A DNA stretch of 64,000 nucleotides from Hygrocybe punicea (lineage: Eukaryota; Basidiomycota; Agaricomycetes; Agaricales; Hygrophoraceae). Position numbers and translations under genes: made by a program. The first letter of the stretch is position 1, and each line of letters starts with the position of its first letter. Positions 11,761-21,506 of this stretch are shown piece by piece. Under the pieces are notes generated by a model that did not search any database, was not told the origin of the DNA, and worked only from the letters and a program-made list of their open reading frames with translations. The DNA is taken from contig OY744467.1 in the NCBI GenBank assembly GCA_963556145.1, forward strand, positions 5,208,001-5,272,000, in the 5' to 3' direction.

Positions 11761-12937
11761 CTAGATGTAACCACAGTGATGATACCAGCCGTGTATGTCC
11801 TCGAGAGTTATCAGATAAAGTGCACGAAGGAGACAATGTTGGATGTCGACATTTTCCATTTCAGTCATAGCCATACGAACGTAATCACCATCATGCCGCA
11901 GGTTATACTTCATGGCTGAGAATGCCAGCTCGATGGGGTTAAAATTGGGGGAGTATGGTGGAAGAAATTCACACCGTATCCCCCTGGTAGCTCAGTCAGT
12001 GTTACGTCGATAATATATAATACATGGTTTCATACCTGCTCTTGATCAACTCCAGGATGTCAGGGTGCTTGGTGTATACGGCAATTGTCCATGATGATCA
12101 CGGAATTTGGGCCAGGGTAAGGCTGCATGTTTTCGGTGAGAACTCGGATAAACTCAGTAAATGTTGCCGTGCTGAAATATCCCTCGATAATGTCGCAATG
12201 TAGAATGCCATGATCCATGGATATTGCCGGGAGGACAGAGAATCTGGAGGATGTGAGAATGTTCTAGGAGATGTAATAAAAGTCTTACATACTGTTTTCC
12301 ATGCACAAAAAATGCCTTGCGTTGCGCCTTACTCCCACGAATGGACCAGGCACGTCCTCGGTATGTTGTCCTATGGTCGACAGAGCTTTCATCGACAAAA
12401 AGGAGTTGACTTGCGTGGTATCGACTAATTCTATCCAGATAATCAAGTCGTTTCTCTGCTGAACGTTCAGCGGCTTGCTTGGTGACCTAGAACATGATTT
12501 TAGATCAATATGTAACAGTAGAATAACATGCCCATCTTCTTGAGGGTAAATCCAGCCCTTCGAAGGACCCTCCACACTGTTGAGAGCGAGACATTCTGAC
12601 CGCACACAGATGCAAGCATCTCTTTAAGTTCATCAAGGTATAGGTCCAGGGTGTCCCTAATAGCCCCCAGAAGGAACTAGATAGATTATTAGCCTCGAAA
12701 AATGGAAAAAACCACAATAAATACCTCAACGTCCATATTCCGCAGGTACTGACGCCTTCTCTTGCGTTCCTCTTCCTTGTGGTTGATTGTGCCATGCAGC
12801 TTGAAGAAATGGAGGATGCGTTCAACAGAACGTGGAGAAATTCCTGTGTATATGGTGATGTCTTCAGGTTTAAGTAGCGAGGACAGGCGGATTACGATCC
12901 AATGGACTGCTGCAGGAATCTTGTCACCTCTTGTCAT
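11761..12937 (-). pseudogene. Tc1/mariner-type DDE transposase, one 1-bp frameshift
   Basis: Read on the minus strand, the exons are about 12937-12725, 12676 to about 12528, 12486-12293, 12243-12036 and 11983-11761. An N-terminal helix-turn-helix region (SLLKPEDITIYTGISPRSV) is followed by the DDE_3 endonuclease core. The first Asp is in LLFVDESSVD, then the TYRGRAW motif, the second Asp in VIIMDNCRIH, and the Glu in PPYSPNFNPIEL. The stop codon is at 11763-11761. One extra base around 12071-12072, within the codons after RIH, shifts the frame; without it the family-typical reading continues to the next intron. The donor of intron 2 is unclear. Other than this it looks complete, so the element was active recently. 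Confidence 0.85.
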
Positions 12938-13879
12938 GGTTGCATTCAACAACGGCCATTTCCGAATCTGATCAAGTTCGGCATGCCGACCTTCCGATGC
13001 CGAAAATCTCAAAACTTCAAATCTATTGCTCGGCCTATGACAAACTAATGCTACTAATTCATGGTGTCAAAATGTGCTACTACCAAAGGCAATCCATTGA
13101 GTTCTCGGGGAGTTATGGAATCTTTTTGTTAACATTGCCTTTTATAGTTTTATTTTCGGGCTCCGCCAACTTGCCTGCAAAAGATAGTAACAATATTTAG
13201 TGTGTGATGAGTTGTGGATGAAGTAAGAGGTGACCCAGTGTTTTTTAACACCCAGAATGATATTGTTAAATTATGGCATCAAATGAGCTCCTATGAACAA
13301 GATTGTAGAGAGAAAGTTGTTCATTTTTTCAAGGGATAGAAGTACATATATCGTGTTTTTCTTTATTTTTGTTCTTTGAGCCAATATATATGATTCTTGT
13401 GATATTTTGATCCCAAAGCAGACAAATGTAGTCCAGCTGTAATGTTGGCTCAAAGAACAAAAATAAAGAAAAACACGGTATATATACTTCTAGCCCTTGA
13501 AAAAATGAACAACTTTCTCTCTACAATCTTGTTCATAGGAGCTCATTTGATGCCATAATTTAACAATATCATTCTGGGTTTTAAAAAACACTGGGTCACC
13601 TCTCACTTCATCCACAACTCATCATATACTAAATATTGTTAAAATGTAATTACAGGAGCTGATAGCCATTAGAAAATAGTACAATTTTCCCTCTACAACC
13701 ATCTCAGTGACTCAGTCCATGCAGTATTTCGTGAGATACAAGATTGAGTACAGTAATTTTGTCTAAGTCCATAGTGTTCAATCAATTCAAAAATTTCCAA
13801 AACTGCCAAGATGCCTGCAAACTTGAATGGCTGTAACTGCAAAATATCCCAATTTACAGCTGTTTTCTTCATTCTTGAG

Positions 13880-14690
13880 ACTTTTTGGATTTTTTTAAGA
13901 GTTTAGGAAAATGTTGACTTAGAAAATTTTTGAGTGCTGTGTTTTGTATCTCATGGAATACTGCATGGATTGATATGATTATAGAGGGAAAGTTGGACTA
14001 TTTCTTAAGGGCTTTCCACTCCAGTAATTACATTTGGAAAATATTTAGTGTGTGGTGAGTTGTGGATGAAACAAAAGGTAAACAAGTACTTTTTGACACC
14101 TAAAATGATATTGTCAAATTATGGCATCAAATGAACTCCTATGAAAAAGATTGTAGGGAGAAATTTGTTTATTTTTTCAAGGGCTAAAAGTACATATACC
14201 GTGTTTTTCTTTGTTTTTGTCCTTTGAGCTCATAATCATGATTCTTGTGATATTTCAACCCTAATGTGGACACAAACATAGTACAGATGAAATATTGCCT
14301 CAAAGGACAAAAATAAAGAAAAACACGGTATATGTACTTTTAGCCCTTGAAAAAATAAACAAATTTCTCCCTACAATCTTTTTCATAGGAGTTCATTTGA
14401 TGCCATAATTTGACAATATCATTTTAGGTGTCAAAAGTACTTGTTTACCTTTTGTTTCATCCACAACTCACCACACACTGAATATTTTCCAAATGTAATT
14501 ACTGGAGTGGAAAGCCCTTAAGAAATAGTCCAACTTTCCCTCTATAACCATATCAATCCATGCAGTATTCCATGAGATACAAAACACAGCACTCAAAAAT
14601 TTTCTAAGTCAACATTTTCCTAAACTCTTAAAAAAATCCAAAAAGTCTCAAGAATTAAGAAAATGGCTGTAAATGTATCTCCATTGTGAT
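13880..14690. mobile_element. Fold-back element B (~810 bp)
   Basis: Two arms of about 400 bp (13880-14275 and 14285-14690) are almost perfect reverse complements. They share long segments with fold-back element A, for example ATGGCATCAAATGAACTCC and ATACTGCATGGATTGA. It directly follows element A, so the two are tandem copies of one family. No ORF of interest. I could not define a target duplication. Confidence 0.75.
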
Positions 14691-15385
14691 GCACTGCAAT
14701 ATGCATGCGATATATGTGATACTTTGACATTACTGTGATTTTCTTTGGAGCTCTTTGGAGCTCTTTGGACCTTTCGGAAACATATTTTGAGCCTCTCCAA
14801 CATCACCCATGCTTATACCATTCACCCTGAGTCATTCCTATTCCATTCCAATTCTGTCCCAGTCCCAGGGAAGTCTTTATGCAACATGTTTCACTTATTT
14901 CAAATCTTATAGCTCCTATCCTCTAGATATTTTGGATACTGCTTCACATGGTGCTATACCCTTCGTTTCAGTTCTGTTTCATCCCTATTGCACCATAGTT
15001 CCATCACGCGCCATCTATTTGTCTTGCCTTCTTCACCCTTTATTGTCCTGACAACCAACTTTGCATAAATACCCTCTATAGTTTACATACTAGAGAGACA
15101 TCTTGTGTACCCCTGATTCCAGTCCATCATATCACCTCTGTACTGTACCATCCATGTGATAGCTCCAATATGCTCTATTGAACTTTGCGTTCCTTCTACA
15201 AAGTGCTTCATATAGGCCGAAAATGTGGCAACTGTTTCAAACACATCGCACACAATGAGAGACATCATTGCAGCTACCCAGAGCACTTCTAAGTATTTTT
15301 TCTAACCTTTAGGATTGAGATTGAACCCCTCAGGATTCATACAGCACTGAGAGTAGGTATTTGATTCCATTCGTATTGCTGCAGT
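14691..15385. other. Unannotated stretch
   Basis: No gene recognised. Short tandem copies of GAGCTCTTTG occur near 14746-14772. The sequence is AT-rich with a CT-rich tract. ORFs of 60-80 codons have no recognisable motif. Confidence 0.4.
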
Positions 15386-15701
15386 TAGTGAATGGCACGG
15401 GTAACCCGTGGGTATTGGCGCTGTACCCGTACCCATACCCGCAGCTACCCTTACCCGTGATCCGGCGGGTTTACCCGTCATTTTGAGCCCCGGATCATCC
15501 AAAACGATCAAGTATTGGGTGAGTTATGATCAAAACAATGAAGAATGATTGTTTTGATCATAACTCACCCAATACTTGACCGTTTGGGACGATCCGGGGC
15601 TTGAAATACAGCTCACGGGTAGGATAATCGTACCCGTACCCGTACCCACAGCTACCCTTACCCGTTACCCGTGCGGGTCGCCATACCTGTGCCATTCACT
15701 A
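15386..15701. mobile_element. 316-bp hAT-type MITE, sister of the 6821-7108 copy
   Basis: The ends are TAGTGAATGGCACGGGTA and TACCTGTGCCATTCACTA. The same TACCCG/CGGGTA subterminal motifs flank a central palindrome that starts with a relative of GATCATCCAAAACGATCAAG. The flanking octamers (GCTGCAGT and TGAACCAT) do not match, so the target duplication is lost or the ends come from different insertions. Confidence 0.75.
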
Positions 15702-18176
15702 TGAACCATCTACTTCACCATCCAAGCATGCTTTTGTCACTATTATCAATCCAGACTCAGAGCATGATAATGGGGATGAAAGTGGGGATACTGATGAGCA
15801 GCCCAAGCCATGTAGGTACTCATTTTACTTTTGTGACTTCATCTGAATGTCATCATAGCCAAAAGCAATGTATCTTGGCCAAGACAGCTACACTTTCATA
15901 GTGCAAGCAGTCCATGGTCATTGATAAGGATACTGATGATGAGGGTAAAGCTGATGCAGAGCCCAGGCCATGTTTGTTTTCCATCTCCATCTTTTTGTGA
16001 ATTTGTTCTGATATTCCCTACAGGCAAAAGAAAGTGCATCACATTAGGAAATCCAGGAGATCTCAATGAGGATGGCTTACTCCTGGATGTTGACATACAG
16101 TCAATCCAAGAGGATGCCCCAACACACAAGGACAAATGGCATGATGTGGATGCCTTCTTCCATGCCACAGTCATGAAGGAGGTCAAGGGCAAAAAGAAGA
16201 AGTACTGTATCTGTAAACTTTGCACGTATGTTCTTTGTGTTTCAGTTTTTTCCATTCTCACATTTGAATTGTTTTTAGGGACAAGCAATGTCTAGTGGAT
16301 GAAGTTACTACTCTACAGCACCATCTCAAAGTGCACCACCCTATGAGTGAATTTGTGATTGTTGTGCATCACCTACTGATGTCCCACAGGTGAAATACTG
16401 TAACTGGGCAAAGGGTGCTGACTTTGAGTCCAAGCTACCCAGTGATGTCAAGAAGCGCAAGATGGCCACTGAACAAGCCACTCAGATGCTGGACCATGAC
16501 CTCAGGGAGAACAAGCTGTCAGAACAAGCTATCCCTAGGCTACACTGACAATATTTTTCAGCAGGCTGGCTGGTCACAACCGACCAGGTAAGCAACTTAG
16601 TCTCGCAGCTAAATCTCCCACTGATTTCACACATTTGTAGCCAATCCAAGCCCTCGAACATCCAAAATTCAAGGAAATGATTGATATCACAGTTCGTTCT
16701 ACCAAAAGTGTCAAGATTCCTGGTCAAAAAGCAACACGAGGGGAGATGAAGTGGATCTTCAAGGACCACCTCATGAAACTGAAGGCAAAACTCAATGTAT
16801 GTTTGACATCAGCCTTTCTTCTTACCATCTCCAGGGTCTGACTGTCACCCACAAAGTGAACATTACCTGTGATGCATGGCAAGGGAGCAACGCTGATGGA
16901 TATTTCGCTGTTACTGGGCATTGGATAGAAGAGACGACACCCATGCAATGGGAGCTTAAAAGTGGCCTGCTCAGCTTCACACAAGTTAGTAATGCTCTCA
17001 ACAGTGAATGACTGGGTCAGGCCCTATTTGCCAAATGTGTAGGCATTGAACACAAGGTGTTTTCTTTCGCTGTAGTTTATATTATATATTTCTCATTGTA
17101 CCTTCCAGCTAGGATGTGTAACTTGCGATAATGCATCAAACAACATAACAATGATGAAGGAGTTGGCTGTGTGGTTGAAGGTTGCCACTGGCAGAAAATA
17201 CAACTGGTGCAAGAGAAAGATTAAGTGAGTCTAGTCAATGTTGTTTGCTCATAGATATTTGTATTCACCATTGTGATAGCTCTCTTGCATGTGTCATCAA
17301 TTTAGCAACCCAAGCTCTCATCTCCTTGTACAGCAAGTCACTGCATTTTGATCCAAAGAATCCAGAGGCCCACATTCCAACATGTTGTAATGAAGTGGGG
17401 TTAGTAAGAGTGATTGTAGTCAAGGTATGTACTTGCCATCCTTTATATTGCTTGGGATACTGACTATTAACTCAGGAGTGATCATCATCCAAGCGCAAAG
17501 AGATCTGGAAGACTCTTCAGGTCAAGGCAGGTATTAAGAAGCCGATGCAACTTCTCATTGACATGAAAGTATGATGGTCATCAACATATGTAATGCTCCA
17601 TCAGGCTGAACAAAAGAAAGATGTAAGCATGCAGGAGTGTCCTGATTATGGCTTCTCACTTTCCCTGCAGATTGTTGACTGCTTCATGGATGAACTTTGT
17701 TGGGAAGAGGTCGACTCTTCAAAACGCAACAAAATTCATGAGCTCAAGGTGGATGGTGAAGAATGAACATGAGTCAACATGTTTCTAGGTCTATTATGTG
17801 TCTGTACACAATATTTGTTGTGGTGCTACAAGTTCTGATCATGCCACAGCATGCTAGTGTTGCCACGGCTCAGTCCGGAACTGTTAGCCGTTGGAGCCGG
17901 ACCGATAATTAGCCGAGCCAAGCCATTCACTCGGCTAACAGTTAAACCTTGGCTTAGCCACGGCTAGCCATTATTAGCTGTTACCAAATATCCAAATTAG
18001 GAAATTTAGGTTTCCAGCCCGTTTGCTGGCTTCAACTTCACTTGGATAACCCCTCTGCTGCCTCCCATACCTCATGAACATGTACAGCCATTTCGCAAGG
18101 TTTTTAGGTGTTTCTTTTTCATTTTGCGTATCTCCATGTACATGTACATGTATATAAAAAAAATGAAAAATACCTA

Positions 18177-18625
18177 CTTCGTCGTCTTCCTGAATAGATC
18201 CATATTAAGCTCCTCAAACTTGGCCCATGTAAGAATTTCCGAAAAGTCATTGCCATCCTCGAACGACTCGATTTCAATCCTCGTCGACTGCTGGCTTGAC
18301 AACATCCACTTAGCCTTCTCGACCTTGTGCTTGAGCTTGCCCATTGCTCTCAAATTCGGTGACACATCAGTACCTGTCTTCTTGTATGCCTTAATAAGAT
18401 TATTGATAACGCTGTTGTAAAAGTCCTCGCCTCCGAGATGAGTATCACCAGCAGTAGCTGATACTTCAAAGACTCCGTCATCAATAGAGAGAAGCACACA
18501 TCAAATGTCCCTCCACCAAGATCGTAAACAATGATCTGGGACTCACCACCTTTCGTTTTTGGGATTGGAGTGGAACACATTTTTGGCACTGTCCCCGACG
18601 CTGCACGTATTCGGGGTCAGTACAA
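18177..18625 (-). pseudogene. Captured Hsp70 (BiP/Kar2-like) ATPase-domain fragment
   Basis: On the minus strand, pieces read SAKNVFHSNPKNE, then [13 protein letters not shown] (the phosphate-2 loop), then [20 protein letters not shown] and on through [20 protein letters not shown] to [12 protein letters not shown]. These are recognisable Hsp70 nucleotide-binding-domain segments, closest in feel to ER BiP. The N-terminal third and the whole substrate-binding domain are absent. The frame breaks after GGGTFDV. It ends at a stop right after RKTTK. It is a fragment of a host chaperone gene inside a transposon, not a functional chaperone. Confidence 0.85.
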
Positions 18626-18816
18626 AAACAGATTTGCAGAATCTGAAATGGACTTACAGCCATTCGTTGTCGCTGCAGCTGACCTAAGAGGGAGTTATCC
18701 AATGGCCTTGGTCATGGGCAAGGTTCCATGAATGGCTTTGTGCAGCAAATACACATTTGTGGGAATCGGATGAGGTGAGAGATGGCACCCTCATCCGTTG
18801 ATCCCGAGGAATACGT

Positions 18817-19609
18817 TGTAGTGGCGAGGTCGGGGTGGCTGCGGAATGATGATCCTAACCTGTGGTGTCAGCGTGAAAGTGACAAGGAATAGTCTAGTGA
18901 GCTTCAGTAAGATGATAGGATATAAATGGTAAGAAGCTGCCAAGTAAACTACTGAAATCTATCGAGGCCGGTTGAAGCCGACGAAGCCGACGATGTCGGG
19001 TACGGCAGGTCGGGTGTCGGGTGACGAGAGATGTAGAGATAAAGATGGTAGAAGGATGGGGAGAGCGTCAAGGAAACCGATGAGTAATGTGTGCGATGGA
19101 TTTTACTGAGAGGCTGATTCTCAGAGAGAGGAAATGGGGGAACTGGTTTCTTATTCAGAGACGGCGCTTGGGCACCATTTTTATACTACAAATTTCTGTA
19201 CCTAGATTCGGACGAGAGTCCTCGGCCGATGAGAGAACACAAAGGAGAATAAAAATGGAGAAGTAGGAAGAGGGTTGCGAGGCGACCATGACAGGGAAAA
19301 TGGGTGGAAGATATAAAAACCCGTAAAAGATGTAATATACTTTACTATATCTCCATAAGGGAGATGCTAGGCACGAATAAGGCAAGTCCAATGTCGGGAT
19401 CCCAGTCCAATGAGATCTATCTTCAATATTTGAAGTTCCGTGACTTTAGGAGATGGACCAACCAGGTACGTGAGCGGCCGTGCTAGTCAGTATGCATCAG
19501 GTTGCGTCAGGTTGCGTTGGGTTCGAGCGTGGATTGCTAGAGACGTCGGGTTCGAGCGGATTCGTGAGATATCGAGTTTACAGCCTCAGAGGGTCGAGGA
19601 CCCTCTACA
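18817..19609 (-). mobile_element. Solo LTR (793 bp), same family as 49467-50360
   Basis: In reverse complement it starts TGTAGAGGGTCCTCGACCCT and aligns along most of its length with the copy at 49467-50360. Shared blocks include CGACGATGTCGGGTACGGC and GATCCTAACC with GGTGTCAGCGT. Flanking tetramers are ACGT (18813-18816) and ACAT (19610-19613), a 4-bp duplication with one CpG transition. No internal retroelement genes, hence solo. It is nested in the Hsp70-carrying element. Confidence 0.7.
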
Positions 19610-20581
19610 ACATCGCGCTGGAGCTGGAACCGGTGGCCCTGGATGACACAGAAGTGGTGCAAGTAAGGGGATTGTAGTCACAGACAAGTAAGAGCGGCGG
19701 TGGGGGAACGATAGACGTGCAGCGTGTTGTCTGACCAAGTGGCAGGATTGGCGGTCTAGTGACAGGAGCAGGGGTGACGACAGGATGCGAGGTTGTAGAA
19801 CGACATTGAGCTGTCGTGATGGTGGCCGTGACTGTGGTTGTGACCGATCAGCGCTGTAGGGTGAACGCAGCAGTCGTAGTGGCAAAGAAGCTGATGGTGG
19901 TGGTGGTGGTGCCTGAACTTGCAAGCCCGAGTTCGAGGACCTGGTTGCAGGGTGTTGGGTCGCAGCCATGTTGTCATTGTGCGTAGCTAGACAGATCTTT
20001 GTTAGTAAAAGTAAAGAAAAAAAAACTTACCAGTGCAGCAGAGATGGGTGCACGACACTCTGCTACGTCTGAGACTGGCAGTCGTTGCTGCTGTTGCCAT
20101 CATTGCCACTGCTACTGTTTGCCGTCGCCATGGTCATTGGTCGTTGCTGCTGCTGGCTGGGCTGCTGTTGCCTCGAGATCATTTGCGTTGTAGTCAGAAA
20201 TAAGTTGGTAGTAATAAAAAAAAAGATTCAAGAAAAGACATAACATTGCCGCTTCATTGCTTGCCCTCTGCTGGTTGCCATTAGAGTGCTGTGGCCTTTG
20301 TTTTGGGTCGGCCTGCATTGTCGCGAGCTGGTGTGGCCATGGCTGTTGGCGGCAGGTATGGTGGTGTCACTCGCATGTTTGTGTGGATATTGGTGGACCT
20401 TGTTGGTTGTCCACTATTAATTTCCTTTTTTGGATGGCCAGCCGTGGTTTAGCCATTGCCACCACGGTCCGGTCCGGCTAATAACCCATATATGGGTTAG
20501 CCGTTGTTAGCCGTAGCCGAGCCGAGCCGGACCGAGCCATGGCAACACTACAGCATGCTGATAATGTAAGAAGTAGTCTAT

Positions 20582-21017
20582 TAAGATAGACCTCATCCAC
20601 AAACAGTTACATCACGTGAAATGGCGTGACAATGAAGTAAAACCTCTGTAGATAACTTTTGGAGATGTTTAAAAAAAATCTGTTCCAGTGAAATGTTCAG
20701 AGAGTGGTTCTAGAGGGACCTGTGTATTCTAAAGTTGAATTTTTAATCATTTGAAGGAGGAGATAGATATTTGGTCTAACCCATCAACCACCATGACACC
20801 TCCATAACATACACCAATGGGTTAGACCAAATATCTATCTCCCCCTTCAAATGATTGAAAATTCAACTTTAGAATACACAGATCCCTCTAGAACCACTCT
20901 CTGAACATTTCACTGGAACAGATTTTTTTTAAACATCTCCAAAAGTTATCTACAGAGGTTTTACTTTATTGTCACGCCATTTCATGTGATGTAACTGTTT
21001 GTGGATGAGGTCCATCT
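20582..21017. mobile_element. 436-bp fold-back MITE with 8-bp duplication TAGTCTAT
   Basis: Arms of about 200 bp are near-perfect reverse complements, starting AGATAGACCTCATCCACAAA and ending TTTGTGGATGAGGTCCATCT. TAGTCTAT flanks it at 20574-20581 and 21018-21025. It interrupts sequence continuing from the hAT pseudogene. Between it and the proposed Helitron end (21026-21129) I see no gene. Confidence 0.7.
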
Positions 21018-21506
21018 TAGTCTATGCTCTATGGACATCTGCACAGGTCTTCCATGTACTGTATCACTGATGGCTGTTTTCAAGTTGCTGATGTGGTGAC
21101 ATAAATGCCCTCCTAGGCTAGATCGCTAATCCGGACAAAATTTACTGAAATTGGCAGGCCACATCACAGTCCGGACAAAATTGGCCAAAATTGGCCATTT
21201 TTTATCCGGACATGAAAATCAAAATTCGAGTTTTTGCTCAGGCTGGTAGAGATAATTGGGGGTCCCACTTTAGTAAACAATAAATTACCTTGCTTGCAAG
21301 GTCGCTGAACCCACCAAAAAAAACCCCATCGGGTGTGGATATCGTAAATAAGTGTAAATAACGTCTTTCGCTCCCCTAAATCCGCCCTGGGCCCCAAGGG
21401 CTTCTGGTTTCAGGAGTGACGGTTCATGCTAAACCCCTCAGTCCCGTCATTTATCTACACCTGACCCACACGGCCCTCCCCTCCGCCGATTGCGAAATCT
21501 TGGTTC

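Larger units (their letters stand above)
7688..13187. mobile_element. 5,500-bp Tc1/mariner-superfamily transposon carrying a transposase and a passenger gene
   Basis: Long terminal inverted repeats (7688-7892 and 12983-13187, about 205 bp) end in CTGTCTTTTTCAGGCAAG and the matching CTTGCCTGCAAAAGATAG. TA is duplicated on both sides (7686-7687 and 13188-13189), and the empty site is preserved in the other arm of fold-back element A. Inside are a DDE transposase on the minus strand (11761-12937) and a multi-exon gene on the plus strand (7970-9951), with a nested hAT-like element between them. Tc1/mariner elements normally carry only a transposase, so the second gene is unusual. 9952-10221 holds no recognisable gene. 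Confidence 0.82.
7491..13848. mobile_element. Fold-back element A (split by a 5.5-kb transposon)
   Basis: The left arm is 7491-7687 plus 13188-13420. The right arm is about 13430-13848 and is its reverse complement. The two halves of the left arm rejoin exactly at a TA when the element at 7688-13187 is removed; the right arm shows the uninterrupted TTTTAACAATATTTAG. The arms contain the phrase ATACTGCATGGATTGA, which recurs in element B and, in variant form, in the MITE at 574-1307. No coding capacity. Confidence 0.75.
17855..20550. mobile_element. 2,696-bp hAT-like element with captured Hsp70 sequence, 8-bp duplication CAGCATGC
   Basis: The ends are TAGTGTTGCCACGGCTC and GAGCCATGGCAACACTA. 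CAGCATGC is present at 17847-17854 and 20551-20558. Both ends carry arrays of GCCGAGCC / GGCTCGGC motifs. Inside are a BiP-like Hsp70 gene piece (minus strand, about 18180-18620), a solo LTR (18817-19609), and a CAA/CAC/CAG-rich stretch with a probable intron (19980-20030 read on the minus strand). The element inserted into a hAT transposase gene. It resembles Pack-type elements that carry host gene pieces. No transposase inside. Confidence 0.85.
16030..20573 (+). pseudogene. hAT-family transposase remnant with BED-type zinc finger
   Basis: Fragments in order: an acidic N-terminus; a BED-like finger (KKKYCICKLC then LQHHLKVHHP) near 16180-16350; WAKGADFESKLPSDVKKRK; LEHPKFKEMIDI near 16650; ITCDAWQGSNADGYFAVTGHWI at about 16862-16925; CDNASNN near 17120; INLATQALISLYSKS; and FDPKNPEAHIP up to about 17380. 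It ends with KRNKIHELKV near 17750 and HADNV at about 20551-20565. HADNV follows the 2.7-kb insertion, which landed at the last intron/exon border. Fragments change frame at what look like introns, and several stops are present. The order and motifs match basidiomycete hAT transposases. It is dead, and its own termini were not found. It could once have mobilised the hAT-type elements in this window. Confidence 0.75.

Noticed and set aside
15693..15709. 8-bp target duplication for the 15386-15701 MITE
   Set aside because: Flanks GCTGCAGT and TGAACCAT do not match, so no duplication is claimed.
19586..20481. ORFs of 64-127 codons rich in His, Gln and Ser
   Set aside because: Composition-driven, inside a non-autonomous element and without conserved motifs.
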